A stretch of DNA of 64,000 nucleotides from Prionace glauca (taxonomy: Eukaryota; Chordata; Chondrichthyes; Carcharhiniformes; Carcharhinidae), in assembly GCA_037974335.1 (NCBI GenBank), contig CM075732.1, forward strand, positions 100,151,789-100,215,788, read 5' to 3'. A program made the position numbers and the translations under genes. Below, one piece after another: positions 10,863 through 22,516 of this stretch; the first letter of the stretch is position 1; every line of letters starts with the position of its first letter. Below the pieces are notes generated by a model, which worked only from the letters and a program-made list of their open reading frames with translations, made no database searches and was not told the origin of the DNA.

Positions 10863-12285
10863 GAATCAAAAAAATCCCACCACTCTTCCTTATTTGCTGA
10901 CTAACTTTCCCTTAACTGTATCGATGCCAATCCCATCAATGAGGAAATGGAGCAGGTTTTAAATCATTTATATTTGTATTTGTGGGGATTTGAAATAAGT
11001 TCTCATTTCAATTAACCTTCATTCTGTGATACTGTATTTGTGCTAAAAGGGTTAAATCTTCAATTTTAGTTTCATTTTTCAAAGTTGCTTGCGAGTCTGT
11101 AGCACGGATTAGATGTCTGCATTGTAATGATGGTTTTACAATGTTAAAGCTAATACAGGGTTAAATAAAGAGGCAATTGCTCAGTAACCAGGGGCCACAC
11201 ACAGACAGTCCGAGCAGTTCGTTCAGTTGAAAGAAAGTAACCCAGGAGAAAGCAACTCTCTCAGAAACTGCTAGAAAATGTGGGACAATGCACAGCGACA
11301 GAAAGCTAGCCCCAAGCTACAGAACAGAAAGTCCTCAAGACCAGGGAATGGGACAGAACAGAGTCCCAGGAAAACTGTGAAGATAAAGGAATGAACGACA
11401 GAAATCTGGGAAAAGATTGTGTTCAGTGAAGTCAGGAGCAGAGAGAGAGGCTCCAAGTTAAAGACAGAGCTGCAGAGTACAGACCTGGGGCATGTCAGCG
11501 AGTGGAAGATTGGTAACAAGTCAGTGCAGCCCGTGAAGCAGTTGTGTTCTGTTGGCACAACTGGGCATCTGAGAGACTGTGTGGGAGGTGAAGCTAGGAT
11601 GTATGTGGCGATTCTGGGCAGAGGAATACCAGAAGGAGAGGTTGAAAACCTGGAGGTAGATCCTTGGTGATCATGTCGACTAAAAGCATCATTTGGGAGA
11701 AAATTCCAAGGAATGTTCTTCGAGAGCAGTGATTGGAAATCCTCATGTGAAAGTCAGAGAACCAGTGAAGCCATTGGCTCACAGTGTGATTACCACAGGT
11801 GGATTAATTGGCGGGGGGGGGGGGGGGTAGTGGGTAGGAGTTTGGTGTGGGGGGTAGAATGGAAGAGAAATCAGCAGAAATTGTTTTGATGACAGCTGTC
11901 ACTTAGTTTCAGAGTGTGGGATTTCTGACCACAACTTTTCTCTTGGTTTATATGGACTGTGTGCTTACTGAATATATTCGAGTTTGAGATAGCATTTAGT
12001 AACTTGTGTTATCCCTAACAATCTGTACATATCTGTAAAAGTCTAGCTGGGTGAAGGAATAGTGTGTTATAGCCAATCTTTTCTTGAATAAATGTTTGAT
12101 CTTTTGTTAAGAGTTGATTGGCAGTCCTGTGACTCTGTTCAGCAGCTCCATCCATGGATCCAAATAAAAAATCCATCAAACCAGCTTCCACCCTGGCCTC
12201 TGACTTGTTCAGCAGTGACATCCGCTGCATCGGAACACTTGAGCCACTTGCTGTGAGCTCCACATTCTGACCACTCTCTGGGGAA
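10863..12285. other. Duplicated block without recognised gene
   Basis: Matches 48836-49948 plus 51891-52230. It includes an open stretch around 11419-11670 also open at 49379-49630, but the similarity is simply that of duplicated DNA and no motif is recognised. A homopolymer of G (about 17) lies near 11810-11828; copy B has a slightly longer one at about 49799-49818. Confidence 0.6.
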
Positions 12286-12339
12286 AGATCTTTCTTCTCC
12301 ATTTCCCATTGGATTGATTAGTGACTATCTGATATCGAT

Positions 12340-13035
12340 GCTCTCTCTTTTCATTCTTCTCCACAAATGGAGACTCTCTCTGTCACGCTATCAAAACCTT
12401 CCATCATTTTAAACATCTCCATTAGATCACTCATGTCCTTTCGGGAAGGAAATCTGCCGTCCTTACCCGGTCTGGCCTACATGTGACTCCAGAGCCACAG
12501 CAATGTGGTTGAGTCTGAACAATGCCTGCTGAGATGGAGGGTAGTTAGTGATGGGTAATAAATGCTGGCCCAGCCACTGACACCCACATCCCGTGAGTGA
12601 ATTTGTAAATAATCATTTGTCTTCTCTTTACAAGAGAAAAGAACCCAGCCCAATTATCTTTTCCTGACTGGAATAAAATCCAGTCCTGGTCTGATCTTTG
12701 TGAATCCTCTTTGTACTTTCTTCAAAGCCTCTCCATCTTCTTTCTAAAATAGTGACCAGAAATGTACACTGTGGTCCAAATGGTGAGGAAGTGAGGATTG
12801 ATAACAGCTCAGTGAAACGTCACTACTTTTCAATCCTATCCCTCGAGAAATGAAACTCAGCCTTTGTTTCGTTTTTGTGATGACCTTATTGGTCTGTGTT
12901 TTTCCTGTCAGTGATCTGTGTGTTTATTCTCCCAGATCCTCCCATATCTATTTACATTCTTCATTTCCAAACAATCTGAGCTCCTTATTTTACTTCCCAA
13001 AATGGAATACTGATGTCAAAGTGAATTTTCGAATA
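12340..13035 (-). mobile_element. Old CR1-like LINE, minus strand, split by a SINE half
   Basis: Text such as ATTTTAAACATCTCCATTAG (12409) and TGACCAGAAATGTACACTGT (12753) matches the reverse complement of CR1 ORF2 ends seen elsewhere in this window. A SINE 3' half (12436-12606) lies inside. Both parts recur at 52285-52985, so this predates the duplication. A signal-peptide-like reading at 12850 belongs to this LINE. Confidence 0.7.
12436..12606 (+). mobile_element. HE1-like SINE, 3' half
   Basis: Begins AAGGAAATCTGCCGTCCTTA and ends AATAAATGCTGGCCCAGCCA followed by a TGAGTGAAT tail. The full version with its tRNA-like head is at 31165-31535. Its tail resembles that of the L2-like LINE at 10238-10862. 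Confidence 0.8.
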
Positions 13036-14283
13036 ATAAATTCATGATGTCAATGTATTCATGGCCTCCTGTAAACCGTTCCAAACAACATTGACTCTCG
13101 CCATCACCAACCTGCCATCCTGCTGGGGTTTAGGGATAAGGGTGCTACACAAATGCAGGGTGTTGTTGTTGATCAGAGTTTGCAACAATCCGGATATCAG
13201 CTGTTGCATTTTGACCTTCCATGGGTTTGAAATGTGGTGTGAGTGAAGATAGAGGCTGATAAATGGACAAACAAAAATAAGGTGTTGGAGCTGTGGTTTG
13301 TGTGTTCTCTCACTCTTTTCAACTCAGTAATAAAACCAATCTTCAACTAAATATCCCATTCACTGATCATCAGCCTGGATTTATTCTTAATAATATTGAG
13401 TTCAGGGTGAAGCAGATTACAGGTGTATTTGCTGTATAGAAACGTGTGTATTTTATGGACATTCAGCCCCATTAGACTGTTGCAGCATTCCCATTGGATC
13501 CTGATTGGCCGGGAATTGAACTCGATTCAACTTAAAGAATGGTTTGGGTTCCGGTATAATTCCTAAAATCTGTCAGTAATTTCTAAAGGAGCTTTCAGAC
13601 ACTTAGTGGGCCAGCCTTTGCCTCTCCATTTGGAGCCACTGTTCTGCTCAATCACACCTTCAGCCCCACCTTTGAGGCCATTGTCATCAGTAAAATCCTC
13701 TCTCTCCCCATGGTTATTCCCCTTGGGATGAACCCACCTCACTCCCTTCAATCCAAGGCTCACAGAGAGCAATGGCTACAACTGGTTTCACCAATCATTG
13801 GCATCATTGGATGGGCCACTCAGGCACCATCAGACCCTGCTATCCCCTCCCAAAACCATTCACTACTCCAGCATCATCCTGGAATGCAACGGAAGCTCTT
13901 TCCATCTTTTCTCCATTCACAAACATCCCCTTACATCCCTCTCCCGTCAACCCACTGGCTCACGTCAAAACTCTCTCGGGGTCCAGTTGGGGTCTGTAGT
14001 TTCCGTGCGTCTCCCCCTGTTTCTCTCCCCTCCCCCCCAGGGTGGGCCCTACATTGCAGAGTATTGTGAATGATCCCAGCTTCACCAGCAGTGGCAATGC
14101 TCCTATAGTTGAGCTTTAAGTGGTACTAAATACTCTGGATGTCAGGCTCCAGCTGATGTGAGGAGCCAATGAACAGCACAGTTAGAGCAGGCTGACCACA
14201 GAAACCACGGCAATGAGCAGCCAGCAAAAGTGAATGTTCTGCTTCCATCGCGGTGAATGGGTGTGGGTTAAACACACGCTGTA
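13036..14283. repeat. Triplicated block, copy A
   Basis: Near-identical sequence occurs here, at 52986-54238 and, in part, at 60298-61786. It carries open frames on both strands (for example + 13710-14069, - 13563-13772) that stay open in all three copies, as expected for recently duplicated DNA. I do not call a gene. Confidence 0.85.
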
Positions 14284-17200
14284 GTGTAAAAGATTGTCAA
14301 AAGATGCAGCGCGATAGAGATCAGCTGCTGATATGGGTGGAGAAATGGCAGATGGAGTTTAATCCGGGCAAGTGTGATGTGCTGCACTTTGGGTCATCAA
14401 ATGTTAAGGGTAAATATACAGTTAATGGCAGGACCCTGAACAGCACTGATGTACAGAGGGATCTTGGGGTTCAAGTCCATAGCTCCCTGAAAGTGGTCAC
14501 ACATGTCGATAGGCTGGTAAAGAAGGTGAATGTTATGCTTGCCTTTATTGGTCGGGGCATTGAGTATAAGGGTCAGGGTGTCATGTCGCAGTTTATAAAT
14601 TGAGCGGCGATAATTATGGGGTTTTCAATCTGCATATTGATTGGTTGACCCACATCGGACGCGGTGGGCTTGAGGAAGAGTTCTTGGAATGCTGTGGGGA
14701 TAGTTTCCTTGAACACTGTGTGACGGAACCAATGAGGGACTGAGCTATCTTAGATCTGGTGTTGTGTAACGAGGCAGGTAGAGATAGGGATCTTGTTGTG
14801 AGGGATCCTCTTGGGACGAGTGATCATTGTATGGTTGAGTTTTTGATGCAGATGGAGGATGAGAAAGTAGGGTCCCAAACCTATGCCCTCTGTTTGAACA
14901 GAGCGGAGTACGATAGGATGAGAGTGGAATTGGCAAATGTAGATTGGGGGCGCAGATGGGTTGGTAGGTCTGCTGAGGAACAGAGGAGGATCTTTAAGGA
15001 GATCTTTTTCGGTACTCAGCAGAAATATATTCCAATGGTGAAGAAGGAATGTAGGAGAAGGAATAACCAGCCGTGGTTATCAAAGGAAATAAAGGAGAGT
15101 ATTAAATTAAAAGCTGATGCGTTTAGAGTGACTAAAAGTAGTGGACGATTAGGGGATTGGGAGAGGTTTAAAAATCAACAAAGACTGACTGAGAAGTTGC
15201 TAAAGAAAGGAAGGATAGACTATGAAGCTAAACTAGCACTAAATATAAAAAAGGACAGTGAGAATTTTTACAAATATATAAAGAGGAGGCGGCTGGCTAG
15301 AGTGAATGTTGGACCCTTAGAGGATGAGAGGGGGGATTTAGTGGTGGGAGATGAGGAAATGACTGAGGCCTTGAATAAGTTTTTTGCCTCGGTCTTCACA
15401 GAGGAGGACGCGAATAGTTTGCCGGATATTAAAGATAGAAGGATGGTAGGAGTTGAGGGTCTGAATGCGATTACTGTCACTAGAGAGGTAGTGCTTGATA
15501 GACTGAAGGGACTGATGGTGGACAAGTCCCCAGGACCGGATGGAATTCATCCCAGGGTTCTGAAGGAAATGGCAGAGGTGACAGTGGATGCCTTCGTGAT
15601 TATTTACCAAACTTCACTGGATTCCGGGGAAGTGCCAGAAAATTGGAAAACGGCTAATGTTACACCACTGTTCAAAAATGGTAGCAGATAAAAGGCAGGG
15701 AATTATAGGCCGGTTAGTTTAACGTCTGTAGTTGGAAAAATGCTAGAATCCGTCATCAAAGAAGAAATAGCGAGGCACCTAGAAAAGAATTGTTTGATAG
15801 AGCAGACACAGCACAGACTCGTTAAGGGGAAGTCGTGTCTGACAAATTTATTGGAATTCTATGAGGATGTGACTAGTGAGATGGACAGAGGGGAACCGGT
15901 GGATGTGGTGTTTCTCGATTTTCAAAAGGTGTTTGATAAGGTGCCGCACAAAAGGTTGCTTCAGAAGGTTAGGGGGCATGGAGTTGGGGGTAAGTAGTTA
16001 GCGTGGTTAGAGGATTGGTTGTCTAATAGGAGGCAGAGAGTTGGTATCAGTGGGTGCTATTCGGATTGGTGGTTGGTGACTGGTGGAGTGCCGCAGGGAT
16101 CAGTGTTGGGGCCTCAGCTATTTACCATTTATATAGATGATCTGGAGGAGGGGGCTGAGTGTAGGGTAACAAAATTTGCTGATGACATGAAGATGAGTGG
16201 AAAAGAAAATTGTGCGGAGGGTGTGGAAAATCTGCAGAGGGATCTGGATAGGCTGAGCGAGTGGGCGAGGACCTGGCAGATGGAATACAATGTTAGCAAG
16301 TGTGAGGTTATCCACTTTGGCAGGAATAATAGTAGGAGGGATTACTATTTAAAGGGTGAAAAGCTGCAGCATGCTACGGTGCAGAGGGACCTGGGGGTCC
16401 TTGTGCATGAGTCGCAAAAACCCAGTCTGCAAGTGCAGCAGGTGATCAAGAAGGCTAATGGGATGTTGGCCTTTATAGCGAGGGGGATAGAATATAAAAG
16501 CAGCGAGGTCTTGCTGCAACTGTACAGGGTACTGGTGAGGCCGCAGCTGGAGTACTGTGTGCAGTTTTGGTCGCCGCTCTTGTGCAAGGATATTTTGGCC
16601 TTGGAGGGAGTGCAGAGGAGGTTCACTAGGCTGATACCGGAGATGAGAGGGTTGGACTATGAAGAGAGACTAAATAGACTGGGTCTGTACTCATTGGAGT
16701 TTAGAAGGCTGAGGGGAGATCTTATAGAGACGTATAAGGTAATGAAAGGGATGGATAGGGTAGAGGTAGAGAAATTCTTCCCGCTTAGAAAGGATAGCAG
16801 GACTAGAGGGCACAGCCTCAAGATAAGGGACGAGCAATTTAGAACGGAGTTGAGGAGGAACTTCTTCACTCAAAGGGTGGTGAATCTCTGGAATTCTCTG
16901 CCCATTGAAGTGGTGGAGGCTACCTCGTGAAATATGTTTAAGTCACAGGTAGCTAGGTTTTTGACAGACAGGGGAATTAAAGGTTATGGGGAGAAAACGG
17001 AAAAGTGGAACTGATCCACTTCAGATCAGCCATGATCTTATTGAATGGTGGGGCAGGCTCAAAGGGCTAGATGGCCTACTCCTGCTCCGATTTCTTATGT
17101 TCTTATGTTCTCTGGTTAGGCCACACTTAGAGACTTGCATTCAGTTCTATTTGCCACATTACAGGAAGGATGTGGATGCTTTGGAGAGGATGCAGAAGAG

Positions 17201-17560
17201 GTTTACCAGGATGGTGCCTGGATTAGAGGCAATGACCTATAAGGAGAGGGTGGACAAACTAAGCTTGTTTTCTATGGAGCGACGGAGGCTGAGGGGAGAC
17301 CTGATAGAAGTCTATAAAATGATGAGAGGTTCAGATAGGGTTGACAGTCAGAATCCTTTTCCCGGAGTTGAAATGTCTAATACGAAGGGACACGCACTTA
17401 ATGTGAGAGAGGGGAAGTTCAAAGGAGACGTGAGGGGCGAGTTTTTTCCACAGAGGGTGGTTGGTGTCTGGAACGTGCTGCCAGGGGTGGGAGTGGAAAC
17501 AGAGACGATGGGGAGGTTTAAGGGGCTTTTAGAGAAGCACATGAATCTGCAAGGAATAGT
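14284..17560 (+). mobile_element. Older CR1-like LINE, split by a younger CR1
   Basis: The outer element is 14284-14603 plus 17113-17560: QLLIWVEKWQMEFNPGKCDV and DVQRDLGVQVHSSLKVV, then RPHLETCIQFYLPHYRKDVD and FTRMVPGLEAMTYKERVDKL. The same element without interruption is at 54239-54960, so the insertion at 14604-17112 came after duplication. Confidence 0.85.
14604..17112 (+). mobile_element. CR1 LINE, family with TTCTTATG tail, 2.5 kb
   Basis: Starts inside the endonuclease domain (HIDWL, then ILDLVLCNEAG with one stop just before it) and runs through the reverse transcriptase: [72 protein letters not shown] and the catalytic KFADDMK. It ends with GGGGCAGGCTCAAAGGGC and CTTATGTTCTTATGTTCT. 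A few stops remain (for example near 15690 and 15996), so it is recently dead. Absent from the paralogous site near 54556. Confidence 0.95.
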
Positions 17561-18428
17561 GAGATATGGAGCAAGGACAGGCAGAAGGGATGAGTTTAAT
17601 TTGGCCTCATGTTCGGCACAGGATCCTGAGTTGATTTCTGGTCACCACATTACAGGAAGGATGTCGTGTGTGGAACCCTGGGAATGTGTTGAAATGTTAA
17701 GGGTGCTACACAAATGCAAGACATTGTTGTTCATCGGAGGCCTGTTTCCATGCTGTAAATCTCTCTGACTCTACGTCTCGAACACCTTCTTTAGACTTTA
17801 ACACTCCCATTAACACTCCCTTTCTCTTATATTCCTGATATCTTTGTCAATCTACCCTTAGCTCTGACCTATCGCTGACCTTCTATTCTGCTCCACCACC
17901 TCCATCCCCCTCTCCAACTCTCTCCTTCATCACATTTCTATCCTTCAGTTCTGTAGAAGAGTCACACAGACTCGAAACATTAACTCTGTTTCTCTCTCCA
18001 CAGACGCTGCCAGACCTGCTGAGTTTATCCAGCACTTTCTGTTTTAATTAGAAATTACAGTTTGTTTTGCATGAACATTGAGAGTTTTATGGTGAACATT
18101 ACTGATACTAGCTTTGTGTTCCATTTTTATTGAATACAAACAGAAACGGAATTGAATTCCTGAGTTGTGTTGTGGATTTTCACTGACGGATATTTCCTGC
18201 TGTTGTGTGTGGAACACTGGGAATGTGTTACTAAGTTAAGGGTACTACACAAATGCAGGGTGTTGTTGTTGATCTGAGTTTGCACCAATCCGGTATCAGC
18301 TTTTGTATTTTGACCTTCCATGGGTTTGAAATGTGGTGTGAGTGACGATAGAGGCTGATAAATGGACAAACAAAAATAAGGTGTTGGAGCTGTGGTTTGT
18401 GTGTTCTCTCACTCTTTTCAACTCACTG
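17561..18428. repeat. Duplicated flank with SINE-like repeat
   Basis: 17829-18118 matches 59972-60250. It includes a common elasmobranch-type repeat with CTCGAAACATTAACTCTGTT and CAGACGCTGCCAGACCTGCT (about 17950-18050). 18242-18426 repeats 13142-13325 and so marks the start of a second local unit. That unit is cut off at 18427 by a CR1. Confidence 0.75.
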
Positions 18429-19683
18429 TAGAACATAGAAACATAGAACAGTACAGCACAGTACAGGCCCTTCGGCCCTCGATGTTGTGCCGAGCTATGT
18501 ACAAACCCAAGATCAGTCTATCCCACTCCCTATCATTCTGGAGTGCTCCATGTGCCTATCCAATAACCGCTTGAAAGTTCCTAAAGTGTCCGACTCCACT
18601 ATCACAGCAGGCAGTGTATTCCACACCCCAACCACTCTCTGAGTAAAGAATCTACCTCAGACATCCCTCCTATATCTCACACCATGAACCTTATAGTTAT
18701 GTCCCCTGGTAACATCCACCCAAGGAAATAGTCTCTGAATGTTGACTCTGTCTACTCCTCTCGTCATCTTATGAACTTCTATTAAGTCGCCTCCCATCCT
18801 CCTCCTCTTAAAAGGGAAAGGCCCCAGCTCCCTCAACCTTTCCTCATAAGACCTACCCTCCAAACCAGGCAGCATCCTGGTAGATCTCCTCTGCACTCTC
18901 TCCAGTGCTTCCACATCCTTCTTATAGTGAGGTGACCAGAACTGCACACAATATTCCAAATGTGGTCTCACCAAGGTCCTGTACAGTTGCAGCATAACCC
19001 CACGGCTCTTAAACTCAAACCCCTGTTGATAAACGCTAACACACTATAAGCCTCCTTCACGGCTCTATCCATTGAGTGACAACCTTCAGAGATCTGTTGA
19101 TATGAACCCCAAGATCTCTCTGTTCCTCCACATTCCTCAGAATCCTGATGTTGATCCTGTAATCTGCATTCTTTCAAATGTCCTGTCAAAATGAATCACC
19201 TCACACTTATCAGGGTTAAAATCCATCTGTCCCTTCTCTGCCCAGCTCTGCATCCTATCAATGTTTCTTTGCAGCCTACAAGAGCCCTCCACCTCATCCA
19301 CTACTCTACCAATCTTCGTGTCATCAACAAATTTACTAACTCTCCCTTCAGCCCCTTCTTCCAAGTTATTGATAAGAGTCACAAATAGCAGAGGACCCAG
19401 CACTGATCCCTGTGGAACACTGCTGGGAACTGGCCTCCAGTCTGAAAATTGTCCCTCCACCACCACCCTCTGTCTTCTATGAGATAGCCAGTTACTTATC
19501 CAATCAGTCAAATTTCCTTCTACCCTACACCTCCTTACTTTCTTCATGAGGCTACCAAACTTGCCTTACTAAAATTCATGTATCAACATCAACTGCTCTA
19601 CCTTTGTCTACATATTTAGTTACCTCCTCAAAGAACTCAATCAAATTTCTGAGGTAAGACTGAACCCTGAGGAAACCATGCTG

Positions 19684-20942
19684 AGTTCTGTGAGGATGTG
19701 TCTAGGGCAGTGGATAGAGGAGAGCCGGTGGATGTGGTCTTTCTAGATTTTCAGAAGGCGTTTGACAAGGTACCTCACAAGAGGTTATTGCAGAAGATCA
19801 GGGGACATGGAGTTGGGGGTGGGGTGTTAGCGTGGATAGAGGATTGGTTGTCAAATAGGAGGCAGAGAGTGGGGGTCAATGGGTGCTATTCGGATTGGCG
19901 GTTGGTGACTAGTGGGGTGCCCCAGGGGTCGGTGCTGGGGCCTCAGCTATTTACCATTTATATAGATGATCTGGAGGAGGGAACCGAGTGCAGGGTGTCG
20001 AAATTTGCTGATGACATCAAGATTGGGGGAAAGGCAAATTGTGAGGAGGGTGTGGAGAGTCTGCAGAAGGATCTAGATAGGCTGGGCGAATGGGCCAGGA
20101 ACTGGCAAATGTAACTTAATGTTGGCAAGTGTGAGGTGGTCCACTTTGGTAGGAGGAATGGTAGGAAGGACTATTACTTACGGGGCGAAAAACTGCAGCA
20201 GGCGACGGTGCAGAGGGACCTCGGGGTCCTTGTGCATGAGTCGCAAAAACCCAGCTTGCAGGTGCAGCAGGTGGTCAGGAAGGCGAATGGGATGCTGGCC
20301 TTCATAGCGAGGGGGATTGAATATAAAAGTAGGGAGGTCTTGCTGCAGCTGTATAGGGCATTGGTGAGGCCGCAGCTGGAGTACTGTGTGCAGTTTTGGG
20401 CGCCGCACCTGCGCAAGGATATTTTGGCCCTGGAGGGAGTGCAGAGGAGGCTGATACCAGATACCAGAGTTGAGGGGATTGAGCTATGAGGAGAGGCTGA
20501 ATAAACTAGGCTTGTACTCGTTAGAGTTTAGAAGAATGAGAGGAGATCTCATTGAGACGTATAAGATGATGAATGGGATGGATAGGATAGAGGTGGAGAG
20601 ACTCTTCCCGCTCAAAAAAGACAGTAGGACTAGGGGGCACAGCCTCAAGATAAAGGGGAGGCGGTTTAGAACAGAGTTGAGGAGGAACTTCTTCACTCAA
20701 AGGGTGGTGAATCTCTGGAATTCTCTGCCCGTTGAAGTGGTGGAGGCTGCCTCGCTAAATATTTTTAAGAAACGGGTTGATGGGTTTTTGATAAGAGAAG
20801 GGATTAAGGGTTATGGGGAGAGGGCGGGAAGGTGGAGCTGAGTCACGACAGATCAGCCATGATCTTATTGAATGGTGGGGCAGGCTCGAAGGGCCAGATG
20901 GCCTACTCCTGCTCCTATTTCTTATGTTCTTATGTTCTTATG
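19684..20942 (+). mobile_element. CR1 LINE (TTCTTATG family) inside the minus-strand CR1
   Basis: 5' truncated; begins in the reverse transcriptase ([20 protein letters not shown]) and keeps [20 protein letters not shown] and KFADDIK. A stop at about 20112 and a frame break near 20450 disable it. The tail is TTCTTATG repeats at 20920-20942. Confidence 0.93.
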
Positions 20943-21094
20943 ATAAGAGAAGGGATTAAGGGTTATGGGGAGAGGGCGGGAAGGTGGAACTGAGCCACGA
21001 CAGATCAGCCATGATCTTATTGAATGGCGGGGCAGGCTCGAAGGGCTAGATGGCCTACTCCTGCTCCTATTTCTTATGTTCTTATGTTCTTATT
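20943..21094 (+). repeat. Second copy of the CR1 3' tail in tandem
   Basis: About 150 bp starting ATAAGAGAAGGGATTAAGGG repeats 20790-20942 almost exactly, again ending in TTCTTATG repeats. It is either a second very short insertion or a tandem duplication of the 3' end. Confidence 0.85.
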
Positions 21095-22516
21095 AAGCTG
21101 CATCTTAGCAAATGGTCAGAAATCCTATCCCTCAGGGCCCTTTCCATTAACTTACCAACCACCAAAGTAAGACTAACTGGCCTATAATTCCTATTTCCTT
21201 TCTTGAAGAGAGGAACAACATTCACCCCTTTCCAATCCTCTAGCACAATCCCTGTGGACATTGAGGTCCCAAAGATTAAAGCTAAAGGCTCCACGATTTC
21301 ATTCCATGCCTCCCAACCTATCCTGGGATGTATCCCATTTGGCCCAGGGGACTTTTCAACCTCCAGGTTTTTTAAAATTGCTAACACACCTTCCCTCAGA
21401 ACATCTACCTCCTCCATCCTGTATCACTCACTCATCCTGAAAAACATGGCCCCTCTCCTTAGTGAACACTGAAGAAAAGTATTCATTCAACGCCTCTCCT
21501 ATCTCTTCTGACTCCATGCACAAGTTCCCATGACTATCCTTGACTGGCCCTAACCTGACCCTGGTCATTCATTTGTTTCTCACATTAGAGTAAAAAGCCT
21601 TGGGGTTTTCATTAATCTGCCCCCTCCTAGCTCTCTAAGCCCTTTTCTCAATTCATTCCTTGCTATCTTGTAACCCTCAAGCGACCCAACTGAACCTTGT
21701 TTTCTCATCCTTACATACACTTCCTTTTCCCTCTTGACAAGACATTCAACCTCCTTTGTGAACCATGGTTCCCTCACTCGGCCATTTCCTCCCTGCCTGA
21801 CAGGGACACACCGATCAAGGACACACAGGATTTGTTCCTTGAACAAGCTCCACTTTTCATTTGTGCCCATTCCTGACAGTTTCTGTTCCCATTTTATGCT
21901 CCCTAATTCTTGCCTAATCACATCATAATTACCTCTGCCCTAATTATAAACCTTGCCCTGCCGTGTGACCCTATCCCTCTCCATTGCAATAATGAAGGAC
22001 ACCGAATTGTGGTCACTATCTCCAACGTGCTCTCCACAAATAAATCTAACACTTGTCCCGGTTCATTACCCAGTACCAAGTCCAACGTGGCCCCACCTCT
22101 TGTCGGCTTATCCACATATTGTGTCAGGAAACCCTCCTCTACACACTGTACAAAAAGGGTCCCATCTGAACTGTTCGAACTCTAAAAGTTCCAATCAATA
22201 TTTGGAAAATTAAAGTCACCCATGATAACTACACTGTGACCTCCACACCTATCCATAATCTGCTTTGCCATTTCCTCCTCTACATCTCTGTTACTATTTG
22301 GGGGCCTATAGAAAACTCCTAACAACGTGACCGATCCTTCCCTATTTCTAACTCCAGCCCATATTACCTCAGTAGGCAGATCCCCCTCGAAATGCCTTTC
22401 AGCAGCCGTTAAACTATCCTTGATTAACAATGCTGCTCCTCCACCTCTTTTACCACCTTCCCCACTCTTACTGAAACATCTGTACCCCACAACTGCCAAC
22501 AAACATTCCTGTCCTG

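Larger units (their letters stand above)
18429..22516 (-). mobile_element. CR1 LINE, minus strand, interrupted by another CR1
   Basis: The 3' end is at 18429 (plus text ACATAGAACAGTACAGCACA) and the 5' end near 22516. Minus-strand pieces in order: endonuclease (ALLIKDSLTAAERHFEGDLP, MGDFNFPNIDWNF) at 22182-22502; linker at 21580-21921; reverse transcriptase start (KSPGPNGIHPRI, FKKGNRNYRPVSLTLVVGK) at 21082-21417; core and tail ([49 protein letters not shown]) at 18657-19547. A + strand CR1 lies at 19684-21094. The active-site FADD reads FVDD, and frameshifts are present. Confidence 0.92.

Noticed and set aside
11419-11670. Possible retroelement gene fragment, also open at 49379
   Set aside because: Similarity between the two is that of duplicated DNA and I recognise no protein motif.
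12850-13047. Signal-peptide-like frame MKLSLCFVFVMTLLVCVF
   Set aside because: The DNA is the reverse complement of a CR1-like LINE; the ATG is absent in the paralogous copy at 52796, and no proper leader-exon donor follows.
13710-14069. 119-codon frame conserved in three copies (13710, 53664, 61211)
   Set aside because: The copies are recent duplicates, so openness is not evidence of selection; the opposite strand is also open and no domain or splice site stands out.
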